Below, in pieces: positions 44,871-53,714 of a DNA stretch of 64,000 nucleotides. Source of the stretch: Corynebacterium sp. ACRQK (GTDB lineage: Bacteria > Actinomycetota > Actinomycetes > Mycobacteriales > Mycobacteriaceae); assembly GCF_022345965.1 (NCBI RefSeq), contig NZ_JAKRMU010000009.1, forward strand, positions 1 to 64,000, read 5' to 3'. A program made the position numbers and the translations under genes. The notes below the pieces were generated by a model. It had not been told where the DNA came from, ran no database searches, and saw only the letters and a list, made by a program, of their open reading frames with translations. Numbering within the stretch: the first letter of the stretch is position 1; each line of letters opens with the position of its first letter.

Positions 44871-45380
44871 ATGACTTCTCACAAAGACGCCCCTGAACAG
44901 TTCACCTTCCGTCGCGCGGTCGAAGCCGACCGGCCCTTCATTCACAAGATGAACGCTGAGACGGATACCTGGGGTGACCCGAACAGGGAGTACTCGGAGA
45001 CCTTCGACGAGGACACTGTGTTCTACGTGGATGGCTGGACCGAGGGACAAGGTGGCGTCATCGTCGAAGAAAACGGCGAGTCCATCGGCGCAGCATGGCT
45101 GCTCGACTCTACGGAAGAAAACCACGGCTACGGCTACGTATCCGAGGAATATCCCGAGGTAGCGATCGCGATGGCGCCCGGCAACACGGGCAAGGGACTA
45201 GGCACGAAACTGATGCAGGCAGTGCTGGATCAGGCGAAGGCCGACGGCAAGCCGGGCGTAAGCCTGTGCGTCGTTTTCGGCAACGACCGCGCGAAGCACG
45301 TCTACGAGAAGATCGGATACGTCGAAAAGGGCGTGGACGAGGCCGAGCACGCGCACGTGATGCTGTACACGTTCGAGTAA
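44871..45380 (+). CDS. GNAT N-acetyltransferase
   Basis: 169 residues. RRAVEADRPFIHKMN opens the fold, and VAIAMAPGNTGKGLGTKLMQ is the acetyl-CoA loop, followed by SLCVVFGNDRAKHVYEKIGY. Small-molecule or amino-group acetylation; substrate unknown. TACGCT at 44858-44863 ends seven bases before the ATG, pointing to a leaderless message. The reading frame extends further upstream through the hairpin, which is not coding. Confidence 0.88.
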   Translation: MTSHKDAPEQFTFRRAVEADRPFIHKMNAETDTWGDPNREYSETFDEDTVFYVDGWTEGQGGVIVEENGESIGAAWLLDSTEENHGYGYVSEEYPEVAIAMAPGNTGKGLGTKLMQAVLDQAKADGKPGVSLCVVFGNDRAKHVYEKIGYVEKGVDEAEHAHVMLYTFE

Positions 45381-45395
45381 CGCTGGTTCAGGGAG

Positions 45396-46121
45396 TTAAT
45401 CGACGTCGCCGTCGGACGGCTTTTGGTTTACCGGTGAATCAAGGCTGGCTAGGTATTCTTCCGGGGTTTCGTAGAGTTCATCCCAGCCTTCCTCGAGGAT
45501 GCTGTGCGGCTGCCACATCATTCGAACGGAAATTGGGCCCTGCACAGGCCCCGTAGCACCCTCGTCCCACTCTGGGTTGAAGCCGTAGCTTTCCAACTTA
45601 TCGACGATGATTTGCCTCGCCTCGGTCACTTGGCCCGAGAAGGACCGGACGTAGAACTGGATCTCTACTTCCTGCAAATCAAAATCTTCTGCGATCTCAT
45701 AGGGGATGAGTGCCTCGCCGATCTCTTCGTCGTCACTGTCTATCGACCCCCAGTCATCGAAAACCCAGATGCCCACACCTTCGGCGCGCATTTCCAAGAT
45801 GGAGCATTGCAGGCGATCGAAATCGGTGACTTTTCCTGCCCAGGGTTCCATTTCAGCTGTCAACGTCAGGGCTACCTCGTCCAGAAAGTCCTTGGACAAG
45901 TCAAGGTAGTTGTCCTGGTGAGTTGGTAGCTCTGCTAGGCGCTGTTTCCAATCTTCAGGAACATCCAAGAAATCCGGGAAATTAACCAGAGTACCTACAA
46001 GTCCGTCATAACTTTCCGCGCCAGATACCAGTGCGGCTCGGAGCGAACGGATCAGTACCTGTGATTCCTTAGGAGTAAGCAGATCAGCGATTTTTTGTGG
46101 TGAGCGTGTGGGTTTAGGCAT
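45396..46121 (-). CDS. Acidic protein of unknown function beside tRNA-Gly
   Basis: 241 residues that I do not recognise. Strongly acidic (for example FDDWGSIDSDDEEIGEAL and a DGDVD tail), with a basic first 12 residues. Two possible folded parts: a helical N-terminal segment (about 1-95, ESQVLIRSLRAALVSGAES) and an alpha/beta part (about 95-215, with EVEIQFYVRSFSGQVTEARQ). No signal peptide, membrane helix or catalytic motif. The A+T content is visibly higher than in neighbours, and codons such as GGT, TTA and ATA appear. It lies between a GNAT gene and tRNA-Gly, a typical spot for acquired genes. Confidence 0.8.
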   Translation of the reverse strand: MPKPTRSPQKIADLLTPKESQVLIRSLRAALVSGAESYDGLVGTLVNFPDFLDVPEDWKQRLAELPTHQDNYLDLSKDFLDEVALTLTAEMEPWAGKVTDFDRLQCSILEMRAEGVGIWVFDDWGSIDSDDEEIGEALIPYEIAEDFDLQEVEIQFYVRSFSGQVTEARQIIVDKLESYGFNPEWDEGATGPVQGPISVRMMWQPHSILEEGWDELYETPEEYLASLDSPVNQKPSDGDVD

Positions 46122-46146
46122 ACCAAAACCATACCTTTGAAATTTG

Positions 46147-46217
46147 AGCCGGCGACGAGAATCGAACTCGCACTCTCAGCTTGGGAAGCTGATGTTCTAC
46201 CACTAAACTACGCCGGC
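46147..46217 (-). tRNA. tRNA-Gly (CCC)
   Basis: 71-base cloverleaf. Acceptor GCCGGCG/CGCCGGC, anticodon stem TCAGC/GCTGA with loop TTCCCAA, anticodon CCC, T arm GAGTTCGATTC, discriminator T as usual for Gly. Confidence 0.93.
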
Positions 46218-46327
46218 AGCTCCAGCACGCGGGTTGCATCGATGCAGCCCCTAGCGTGCTGTCGAACACTCTAGCACCAGGGTTTCGGCAGCCACGAAAG
46301 GCGGGCGAACTCCCTGGGCGTGAGGTG

Positions 46328-46400
46328 AGCTGGAGACGAGACTTGAACTCGCAACCTACGGTTTACAAGACCGTTGCGCTACCGATTGCGCCACTCCAGC
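46328..46400 (-). tRNA. tRNA-Thr (TGT)
   Basis: 73-base cloverleaf. Acceptor GCTGGAG/CTCCAGC, anticodon stem ACGGT/ACCGT with loop CTTGTAA, anticodon TGT, T arm GCGAGTTCAAGTCTCGT. It reads toward tRNA-Gly, 110 bases away. Confidence 0.95.
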
Positions 46401-46583
46401 ACTGATCCACCTTTATTTGCGAGTTTTAGGAACCAGCAACGGCCGGTGCTCACCCGCAGGCGATGGACTTTCCAAGCCTAGCAAGCCACACCTGCGAACG
46501 GTAAAACTCCCTCCTGTCACCCCATCCCACCTGGGGGAACAGGCTCTTGTGAAATCTCCCTAGCCCCGATGTACGGTGTGGAG

Positions 46584-48188
46584 GTGTCTAATTTCATGTC
46601 GAGGGCATTGAGAAGGAGCTCTAACCTGCTATTTTCCGGCAACAGGGCAACGATCGATGCTATCCGCTTAGCACCGCCGCCATCCCCTTTGGCGCCGGTG
46701 GATCTTTCCGATCCCGTAAAGGTTCACGCAGTGATGGATCTTGCCAGCCGCATCGGCGACCAGCTCCTCACCGCGGGCACCAGCAATTCGGATGCGAAGG
46801 CACAGATCCGAAGCATCATGAGTGCCTACGGCCTGAACAACACGCACGTCGACATCACGTTGAACACGATCTACGTCTACTCGCGCTTCAACGAAAACAC
46901 GCCGCCGACGAACATGTTCCGCGTAGTGCGGCAGCTGTCGACAGACTTTTCCCGCATCACCGAGGTCGACCGACTCATCCGCTCGATCGTCGCGGGCGCC
47001 ACTCCCCTGGAGATGGCGCAGAAGATCCTCTTCGACATTGAAACTTCCTTGCTGCCCTACCGCAACCGCTATGCACTAGCCAGCTGGGGCGGGTTCGCCG
47101 CTGCCGTCGCGCTGCTGCTCGGGGGTGGTTGGGCCGTGGCTATCGTTGCCGGCATAACCACTATCTTCACTATGTTCGCCAACGCCTGGTTGGCCTCGAA
47201 GTCCCTGCCGCTGTTCTTTCAGAACGTCCTCGGCGGATTCGCGGCGGTGATCCCGGCGGCGGTGACGTATTCGATTGCGGATCGGATCGATTTCTACCTG
47301 CCGCCCTCGCTGATTATCGGTTCTTCTATTGTCGCCCTGCTCGCAGGATTGACGCTGGTCCAGGCGCTACAGGACGGCATAACGGGCGCCCCGGTCACCT
47401 CCGCTGCACGTTTCTATGAGACGGTTCTGCAAACCGGCGGCATCATTACCGGCATTGCTGCCGGCATTCAGACGATGGCCGTCATGGGTATTACCCTGCC
47501 GCCGTTGGATACGACTCATACCTCGGGTGTGCTGGGTTCGGTGACCATTCAGATCATCTCTGGTGCTGTAGCCACGGCGTTCTTCTGCAGCGCTTGCTTC
47601 TGCGAGCGGCGCGCCACCGTGGTCGCCAGCCTGACGGCTCTAATTGCCTCTCTGGCCCTGTTCAGCGTGACGAACGTGCTCAACTGGCCCGGCACCTTCG
47701 GCACCGCAATGGCCGCCCTGGTCGTCGGCCTGGCCGGTGGTCTGCTTTCCCGTCGCTACATGATTCCCCCGCAGATCACCGCTGCCGCGGGCATCACCCC
47801 GTTCCTGCCCGGCCTGGCGCTGTACCGGGGCATGAGCTCCGTCCTCAACGACCAATTCGTCGTCGGTATGTCCAATCTGGGCCTCGCGCTGACAACCGCG
47901 ACCGCACTGGCTGCGGGCGTGGTGCTGGGCGAGTGGATCGCCCGCCGCATTCGCCGCCCCCGCATTCTGCACCGCTACCAGCAGCTGCGACGTCCCCGCG
48001 TGGATCCGCGACGGACAAACCAGAACGAACCCCGGATGGGTGCCGATGGACGGGTTCGCCAGCCTTTGCACTGGCGTAGGCGCCGCAGGAGCGCGTCGAA
48101 GAGTACGTGGCAGCTGGCTAGCGAGATGCGCGCGGCAGAGGGCGAAGAACAGACCGAAGACCACCCGGCGGGCACGAGCGAACACTAA
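46584..48188 (+). CDS. thrE: Threonine/serine exporter ThrE
   Basis: 534 residues. The N-terminal cytosolic domain (about 20-170) has PPPSPLAPVDLSDP, GTSNSDAKAQIRS and YGLNNTHVDITLNTI, matching C. glutamicum ThrE; about ten membrane helices follow, with LAGLTLVQALQDGITGAPVT and ITPFLPGLALYRGM. Exports Thr and Ser by proton motive force. The basic, Arg-rich C-terminal 80 residues are longer than in C. glutamicum. TACGGT at 46572-46577 lies seven bases before the GTG at 46584, favouring this [15 protein letters not shown] over ATG 46569, which lies upstream of that box. Confidence 0.93.
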   Translation: MSNFMSRALRRSSNLLFSGNRATIDAIRLAPPPSPLAPVDLSDPVKVHAVMDLASRIGDQLLTAGTSNSDAKAQIRSIMSAYGLNNTHVDITLNTIYVYSRFNENTPPTNMFRVVRQLSTDFSRITEVDRLIRSIVAGATPLEMAQKILFDIETSLLPYRNRYALASWGGFAAAVALLLGGGWAVAIVAGITTIFTMFANAWLASKSLPLFFQNVLGGFAAVIPAAVTYSIADRIDFYLPPSLIIGSSIVALLAGLTLVQALQDGITGAPVTSAARFYETVLQTGGIITGIAAGIQTMAVMGITLPPLDTTHTSGVLGSVTIQIISGAVATAFFCSACFCERRATVVASLTALIASLALFSVTNVLNWPGTFGTAMAALVVGLAGGLLSRRYMIPPQITAAAGITPFLPGLALYRGMSSVLNDQFVVGMSNLGLALTTATALAAGVVLGEWIARRIRRPRILHRYQQLRRPRVDPRRTNQNEPRMGADGRVRQPLHWRRRRRSASKSTWQLASEMRAAEGEEQTEDHPAGTSEH

Positions 48189-48258
48189 ATCGCGTAAAAT
48201 ATTTAAAGTTGAGACTTAAAGTTCCGTACGTCGACTTTGTAGAAATGGGGTCAGGCTC

Positions 48259-48642
48259 GTGCCTCCGAAGGTCACCGACAACCGTTCCGCCAACAATGAA
48301 TCCCTGCACGCGGTAGAAGCGGAAACCGCACAGGCAGCGCAGCGCATCGTCGCGACCTTCTCCGAGGACTTCCTCGACGCTGCAACACTGATGTGCATGC
48401 TGGGCGTGGAGCCGGAGGGGCTGATCCACCGTCGCGTGGTTGCCGAGCTCGAAGAGGCGGAGCAGGAGGCCAAGAAGTCCACTCGCAAGACCACCAAGAA
48501 GGCCGCAAAGAAGACGGCCAAGAAGTCTACGAAGAAGACCACTAAAAAGGCTGCGAAAAAGTCGACGAAGAAGAGCACCAAGAAGGCCGCAAAGAAAACC
48601 ACTAAGAAGACGGCGAAGAAGGCTACCAAGGCTAGCGAGTAG
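48259..48642 (+). CDS. Lysine-rich histone H1-like protein
   Basis: 127 residues. N-terminal globular part (about 1-70, with FSEDFLDAATLMCMLGVEPEG), then about 55 residues of KKxxKK repeats built of Lys, Thr, Ala and Ser (KKTAKKSTKKTTKKAAKKST). This resembles the C-terminal tails of eukaryotic H1 and of bacterial HupB/HctB-like proteins, so nucleic-acid binding is likely. A related gene sits between thrE and otsA in C. glutamicum. GTG start preceded by GGGGTCAGG. Function unproven. Confidence 0.82.
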   Translation: MPPKVTDNRSANNESLHAVEAETAQAAQRIVATFSEDFLDAATLMCMLGVEPEGLIHRRVVAELEEAEQEAKKSTRKTTKKAAKKTAKKSTKKTTKKAAKKSTKKSTKKAAKKTTKKTAKKATKASE

Positions 48643-48688
48643 CACATAGCGAATAAACCGCCTAACTGCACCGACACGGGTGATACAC

Positions 48689-50155
48689 ATGCAGTCCGAT
48701 TTTCTGGTTGTCGCCAATCGCCTTCCCGTCGACCGCAACGTGGATGGGGCCACCGGGGAGGTCACGTGGGTTCCTTCCCCGGGTGGGCTGGTCACTGCAC
48801 TGAAGCCAGTACTGGAATCTAACCGCGGCGCGTGGATCGGCTGGCCGGGGGCGACGGATGAGGTCGCGGCTGAAGACATGCCCGCACCGGAGGAAGCCGG
48901 CATCCAGATGGTTCCGGTGAACCTGGACGCGCAGGATTTCGCGCAGTTCTACGAAGGTTTTTCCAACGCCACCCTTTGGCCCCTGTACCACGACCTGATC
49001 GTGCACCCCACCTACGATAAGCGCTGGTGGGAACGCTATCAACAGGTTAATCAGCGTTTTGCCCAGGCGGCGGCGGATACGGCCGCGCAGGACGCAACCG
49101 TCTGGGTGCAGGACTACCAGCTACACCTGGTTCCCGGTCAGCTGCGCGAACTACGCGACGATATCTGCATCGGCTTCTTCCTGCACATCCCCTTCCCCGC
49201 CCCTGAGCTTTTCCGCCAGCTGCCGTGGCGCCGCCAGGTGCTGGACGGCACGCTGGGCGCGGACGTGGTGGGCTTCCACACCCAGGATTCCGCACGTAAT
49301 TTCATGGTGGCGCTGCGGGCCATGGATTATTCGGTGCAGATCGTGGACGATTCCGAGTCCGCGAACTTCTTGCGCGGCGCCCGGCTACCGGAGGAGGCGC
49401 AGGTGGTCGGCACCGTCACGCTGGATTCTGGCCGCCAGGTCAAGGTGGGCGTGTTCCCCATTTCCATCGACTCCGCGAAGGTAAACGCGCGGGCCAATCA
49501 GCCGGATGTGCTGGCTCAGGCTAGCGACCTGCGCGCCCGGCTGGGTAACCCGAAGGTACTGATCGCGGGCGTGGATCGGCTGGACTACACCAAGGGCATC
49601 CAGCACCGCCTAGAGGCCATCGAGTTCCTCTTAGACTCCGGCCGCCTGGCCCCGGAAGACGTGGCTATGGTGCAGGTCGCCACCCCATCACGCGAGCGCC
49701 TGGATGATTATCGGCGCACCCGCCAGCAGGTGGAGGCCATAGTTTCCCGCATCAACGGCAACCATGGCAGCCTGGGGCGTTCACTGATCCACTACATGCA
49801 CTCCGGCCTGCCGTTCGAGCAGATCGTGGCACTGTATACCGCGGCGGACGTCATGCTGATCACCCCGCTGAAGGATGGCATGAACCTGGTGGCCAAGGAG
49901 TACGTGGCCTGCCACTCGGACGGTTCCGGCGCGCTAGTGCTCTCGGAGTTCGCGGGCGCGGCCACACAGCTGGTGCAGGCGTACCTGTGCAATCCGCACG
50001 ACGTCGACTCCATCGCCGACGCGCTGCAGCTGGCCATCGAGGACGAGCCCGCGAAAAAGATTCGCCGCATGCGCCAGATGTGGGAGCACCTGCAGGATCA
50101 CGACGTCAACCGTTGGGCCGATGCGTTCTTGCAGCAGCTGAGGGAGGTTGAATAA
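48689..50155 (+). CDS. otsA: Trehalose-6-phosphate synthase
   Basis: 488 residues, GT20 glycosyltransferase. FLVVANRLPVDRN, WVQDYQLHLVPGQLR, GVDRLDYTKGIQHRLEAIE and LKDGMNLVAKEYVAC define the family. Joins UDP-glucose and glucose-6-phosphate; trehalose is an osmolyte and the carrier sugar for mycolates here. ATG 48689 follows GGGTGA; a GTG at 48680 is possible. Heads a three-gene unit with the lipoprotein and otsB. Confidence 0.96.
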   Translation: MQSDFLVVANRLPVDRNVDGATGEVTWVPSPGGLVTALKPVLESNRGAWIGWPGATDEVAAEDMPAPEEAGIQMVPVNLDAQDFAQFYEGFSNATLWPLYHDLIVHPTYDKRWWERYQQVNQRFAQAAADTAAQDATVWVQDYQLHLVPGQLRELRDDICIGFFLHIPFPAPELFRQLPWRRQVLDGTLGADVVGFHTQDSARNFMVALRAMDYSVQIVDDSESANFLRGARLPEEAQVVGTVTLDSGRQVKVGVFPISIDSAKVNARANQPDVLAQASDLRARLGNPKVLIAGVDRLDYTKGIQHRLEAIEFLLDSGRLAPEDVAMVQVATPSRERLDDYRRTRQQVEAIVSRINGNHGSLGRSLIHYMHSGLPFEQIVALYTAADVMLITPLKDGMNLVAKEYVACHSDGSGALVLSEFAGAATQLVQAYLCNPHDVDSIADALQLAIEDEPAKKIRRMRQMWEHLQDHDVNRWADAFLQQLREVE

Positions 50156-50637
50156 TGCGCCGTGCCGCTACTTTCCTCGCTCTTGGTTTAAGCGCTGCAA
50201 CCGTGGCCGGCCTTTCGGCGTGCTCCGATCCAGAGGCGCCGCTGGGCAACTCCCAGTGGCAGGTTTCGGCGATCTACGATACGGACGTGCGTGGCGGCCT
50301 ACTGCCGGAAGCTCAGCAGGGCCGCAGTTACATGATCTTCGGCATGGAATCGCTGAACGGCGCCAGCGGTTGTGTTCACTTGACTGGAAACGTGGAGTGG
50401 AAGGACGAGTCCATACACATCACCGACTTCTCCTCCTCCCGCATCGACGGCGCCCAGTGCCTACCAGGCGACGAGGACACTGCCGACCGCCTGAAGTCCG
50501 TCCTCAACGACCAGGACCTCACCTACACCCGCCCTTCCGATAACTCGCTGAAGCTGCAGCAGCCCGCGCCGGAGGACAAGCAGGATTGGCAGTCCGTCCC
50601 GGCGGTTGAGTTCATTAGCGGTCCGCAGGAGGGTTAG
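50155..50637 (+). CDS. Lipoprotein between otsA and otsB
   Basis: 160 residues. Signal peptide with lipobox AGLSAC (Cys23). The mature part begins with SDPEAPLGNSQWQVSAIYDT and has a beta-rich, META-domain-like look (NGASGCVHLTGNVEW), without catalytic motifs. Start overlaps the otsA stop by one base (TAATG). A counterpart occupies the same place in C. glutamicum. Envelope-located, function unknown. Confidence 0.82.
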   Translation: MRRAATFLALGLSAATVAGLSACSDPEAPLGNSQWQVSAIYDTDVRGGLLPEAQQGRSYMIFGMESLNGASGCVHLTGNVEWKDESIHITDFSSSRIDGAQCLPGDEDTADRLKSVLNDQDLTYTRPSDNSLKLQQPAPEDKQDWQSVPAVEFISGPQEG

Positions 50638-50641
50638 GCGC

Positions 50642-51490
50642 ATGGATGGTTCGTTACTGCCCTTTCTTTCTGACGCCGACCTCTCCAGCCTGGCCGCCGC
50701 CCCAGACCTACTGGTAGCGATGGATTTCGACGGCACCCTGGCCCACTTCTCGGACGAGCCAACGGGTGTGCACGCCGTGCCGGGTGCGATGGACGCTCTG
50801 GAGAGGCTGGCGGAGCTGCCAAACACGGTGGCGATGGTGATTTCCGGGCGCAACTTGGAGCAGCTTGCGCATGCGACGATGCTGCCCGCGCACGGCCCGG
50901 TGCGCCTGGTCGGCAGCCACGGCGCGGAACCCGCCGACGGTGGCACGGCGAGCCTAAGCCCGGAGCAGCAGTCCTGGCTGAACAAGCTGCGTTCCCACGC
51001 GGAGGCCATTGCCGCTGAGCACGAGGGTGCGTGGGTGGAGGTCAAGCCCCTGGCGGTGGGACTACACACCCGCCTGGTTCCGGATAAGCAGCTGGCCGCG
51101 CAGCTGAATCAGCGCCTGGCGGATTTCGCCGCCACCAGCGAGCTTTCCCAGGTGACGTGGGGTAAGGACATTCTGGAGGTCGCGGTGGATAAGACCACCA
51201 AGGGCTCCTACATCGAGGATTTCCGCCGCGCTTACGCACGCCAGCACGGCCGGGAGCTGCGGGTGCTGTTCGCGGGAGATGACACGACGGACGAGACGGT
51301 GCTCTCCACGCTGCGCTACTCCCCTGCCACCTCACCGGGCACCCCGCCGGCCGCCGCGCCCGGCTCGGACGTCGGCATCCGCGTCGGCGGCGGGGAGACC
51401 TCCGCCACGCTTCGCTTGGATACCCCGGAGGATGTCCGGGACTTCCTGCAGGATCTACTGCGGCGCCGCGACGGACGTTCCGCGGATTAG
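50642..51490 (+). CDS. otsB: Trehalose-6-phosphate phosphatase
   Basis: 282 residues, HAD superfamily. Nucleophile Asp28 and acid Asp30 in LVAMDFDGTLAHF, motif II SGRNLEQL, and motif IV FAGDDTTDETVL. Removes phosphate to give trehalose. ATG 50642 has GGAGGG upstream; an earlier start at 50606 overlaps the lipoprotein gene. The last 36 bases overlap the convergent ipsA. Confidence 0.95.
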   Translation: MDGSLLPFLSDADLSSLAAAPDLLVAMDFDGTLAHFSDEPTGVHAVPGAMDALERLAELPNTVAMVISGRNLEQLAHATMLPAHGPVRLVGSHGAEPADGGTASLSPEQQSWLNKLRSHAEAIAAEHEGAWVEVKPLAVGLHTRLVPDKQLAAQLNQRLADFAATSELSQVTWGKDILEVAVDKTTKGSYIEDFRRAYARQHGRELRVLFAGDDTTDETVLSTLRYSPATSPGTPPAAAPGSDVGIRVGGGETSATLRLDTPEDVRDFLQDLLRRRDGRSAD

Positions 51491-52564
51491 CTCAGTCTCC
51501 AGCAGCACGCTCGGCGCCGCTGCCCGGCGGGCGGGTTTGGCCGGGTTTTCGCTCAACCGCTGTTCGATGAGTTCGGCAAGCATATTGCCGCTCTCCAGAC
51601 CTTTGTCTTTGCTGGGTTGGCGGACGGTTGTGATGTGGGCGTCAATAGCTTCGGGAATACCGTCGAAACCCGTAACAGAGAGCTGGCTCGGTACGCCGAT
51701 CCCCTGCTCGGCTGCGTAACGCACCACCCCAAGGGCCTGCGAATCGGTGGTGCAGGCGACGGCGGTGAGCTCGGGGTGGTTGGTCAGCAGCTCCTGGGCG
51801 GCTTCGAAGGCGGTCTGGGGATTGTTGATGTGCCGCTCGACGATGGGTGCGTCCGAGATCCCGGCTTCCTCGAGCACGTCCAGGATTCCCAGCACTCGCG
51901 AGCGCTGTACGTGCATGTGCGCGCCCTGGATGCGTTCGTTGCTCACCGGCCCGTTGTTCGGGGTGCGGTCCAGGCGGATGCACAGCACACCGATGTGGCG
52001 GTGACCTGCGTCGACGAGTTCGCGGATGGCGGGCTTGATGGCCTCGCGGTCGTCGATCCCCACGAAGGGGTCACCTACTCCGGCGGGCTGGTCGCACACC
52101 ACGGTTGGCAGGCCGCGGTTGCGGACGGCGGCGAGGTACGGGTCGTCGACCGCCACGGAGTAGACGATGAACCCGTCCACGCTGGCCTGGTTCACCAGTT
52201 GTGCGGGGCGGTCGGCGCTGGGGGTATCGTCCACGCCCGCCGGGATGAGCAGCATGGAGGCATCCATCGACCCGCAGCTCACCGACACACCGGAGACGAA
52301 TTCCAGCGAGGCCTGGTCCTCGAACGCATAGGGCAGTTCTTCGGTCAGCAGCACGCCGATCGCCCCCGCCCGGCGCGTGCGCAGCGAGCGCGCCATTGGG
52401 TCCGGCCCTGGGTAGCCGACCTTTTCTGCGAGATGCAGGATCTTGTCGCGCAGCTCGGGCGAAAGCTGGTCCGGGCGGTTGTACGCATTCGATACCGTGG
52501 TGCGCGAAACGCCCAGTTCGGCCGCAATGGAGGCCAAGGTGCCGCGCCGTGCTGGTCTGTTCAT
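51455..52564 (-). CDS. ipsA: LacI-type regulator IpsA-like
   Basis: 369 residues. Helix-turn-helix TLASIAAELGVSRTTVSNAY, then the periplasmic-binding-like ligand domain (AIGVLLTEELPYAFEDQASL, TDSQALGVVRYAAEQGIGVP, TVRQPSKDKGLESG). In C. glutamicum the protein in this position, IpsA, senses myo-inositol and activates ino1. Identity here rests on synteny and family. TACCCT eight bases before the ATG suggests leaderless translation; longer upstream frames are rejected. Divergent from znuA. Confidence 0.88.
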   Translation of the reverse strand: MNRPARRGTLASIAAELGVSRTTVSNAYNRPDQLSPELRDKILHLAEKVGYPGPDPMARSLRTRRAGAIGVLLTEELPYAFEDQASLEFVSGVSVSCGSMDASMLLIPAGVDDTPSADRPAQLVNQASVDGFIVYSVAVDDPYLAAVRNRGLPTVVCDQPAGVGDPFVGIDDREAIKPAIRELVDAGHRHIGVLCIRLDRTPNNGPVSNERIQGAHMHVQRSRVLGILDVLEEAGISDAPIVERHINNPQTAFEAAQELLTNHPELTAVACTTDSQALGVVRYAAEQGIGVPSQLSVTGFDGIPEAIDAHITTVRQPSKDKGLESGNMLAELIEQRLSENPAKPARRAAAPSVLLETELIRGTSVAAPQ

Positions 52565-52658
52565 TCTCTTAAGGGTAGTCGCCGGTTCTTCCTTCTTGGG
52601 GGTTGACGCCACCTTCTCCTGGCTGCCGCGGGGTTCCGTGGAAGATTCAAACTTCATA

Positions 52659-52687
52659 TTGACGATCGTTTTCGTGACCACTAACCT
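52659..52687 (+). promoter_or_regulatory. znuA promoter with Zur-like operator
   Basis: TTGACG (52659-52664), 17-bp spacer, TAACCT (52682-52687), predicting transcription start at the znuA ATG (52695). TGACGATCGTTTTCG (52660-52674) matches 10 of 15 positions of the actinobacterial Zur-type palindrome TGAAAATGATTTTCA and overlaps the -35 box, a repressing position. Confidence 0.55.
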
Positions 52688-52694
52688 CGGAAGA

Positions 52695-53714
52695 ATGAAG
52701 AAAATGGTTGCCAATATCGCAGCAGTGTTTAGTATCACAACGTTGGCGTTGGGCGTAACCGCCTGCGCCGGCGGCTCCGAGGATCCCGCCGCCGATGGAG
52801 ACGAGATCAAGCTCGTCGCCTCCACCTCCATCTGGGGCAGCATTGCGGAAGACATCACCGAGGGAAACGATGACGTTGAGGTGACCACCATCCTCAGCAG
52901 CAAGGACGACGACCCGCACGAGTACGAGGCCACTGCCCGTGACATCGCGGCGGTTAAGGACGCGGACATCGTGGTCGCCAACGGCGCGGGCTACGACAAC
53001 TGGCTGACCGACAACGTGGAGGAGGGCACTCCGCTGGTTACGGCCCAGCCGCTGGCCGAGGCGCACCACCACGGCGACGAGGGACACGAGCACGGTGCGG
53101 AGGGGCACGACCACGGTCATGACCACGAGCACGGCGAAGATGCCGAGCACGATGAACACGAGGGTCACGACCATGAGCATGGTGACGAGCACGATCACGA
53201 GGGTCACGACCACGGTGGAGCCAACCCCCACGTCTGGTTCGACCTGGACGTCGTCTCCGAGTTCGAGCAGAAGCTCTCCGCCGAGCTGCACAAGCTCAAC
53301 TCCGACATCCCAGAATCCAACGAGGACGTAACCAAGAAGACTGACGAACTGAAGCAGCGCATCGAGAAGCTGAGCGGCAAGAACGTCATCCTCACCGAGT
53401 CCGTCGCCGCCGAGCTGGTGGACGATTCCGAGCTGAAGGACGTCACCCCGGAGGGCTTTGCCCACTCGGTGAATAACGAGTCCGAGCCTTCCGCAGCTGA
53501 TCTGGCAACCACCCGCCAGCTGATCACGGACAAGAAGGCCGACATCCTCATCACCAACGAGCAGTCGGAAACCCCGGCAGCCGAACAGCTGACCGACGCC
53601 GCCAAGGAAGCTGGCATTAAGGTAGTAAACGTCAACGAAACCCCCGATGAGGGCCAGGACTACTTCGAGTACGCCGACGCCCTGATCAAGCAATTGGAGG
53701 ATGCAACCAAGTAA
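52695..53714 (+). CDS. znuA: Zinc-binding lipoprotein of an ABC importer (ZnuA-like)
   Basis: 339 residues. Lipobox LGVTAC (Cys24), cluster A-I substrate-binding fold (LVASTSIWGSIAEDITEGN, ADIVVANGAGYDNWL, NPHVWFDLD). A His/Asp/Glu-rich loop of about 50 residues (about 123-174, EGHDHGHDHEHGED) is typical of zinc-specific members. Captures metal outside the membrane for ZnuBC. It could alternatively prefer manganese, but the His loop favours zinc. Leaderless start predicted. Confidence 0.92.
   Translation: MKKMVANIAAVFSITTLALGVTACAGGSEDPAADGDEIKLVASTSIWGSIAEDITEGNDDVEVTTILSSKDDDPHEYEATARDIAAVKDADIVVANGAGYDNWLTDNVEEGTPLVTAQPLAEAHHHGDEGHEHGAEGHDHGHDHEHGEDAEHDEHEGHDHEHGDEHDHEGHDHGGANPHVWFDLDVVSEFEQKLSAELHKLNSDIPESNEDVTKKTDELKQRIEKLSGKNVILTESVAAELVDDSELKDVTPEGFAHSVNNESEPSAADLATTRQLITDKKADILITNEQSETPAAEQLTDAAKEAGIKVVNVNETPDEGQDYFEYADALIKQLEDATK

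Noticed and set aside
48472..48639. Lysine-codon repeats as a possible CRISPR or VNTR array
   Set aside because: The repeats are in-frame codons of a protein gene without unique spacers.
53063..53217. Repetitive GAC/CAC stretch
   Set aside because: It encodes the His-rich metal loop of ZnuA rather than a separate DNA element.
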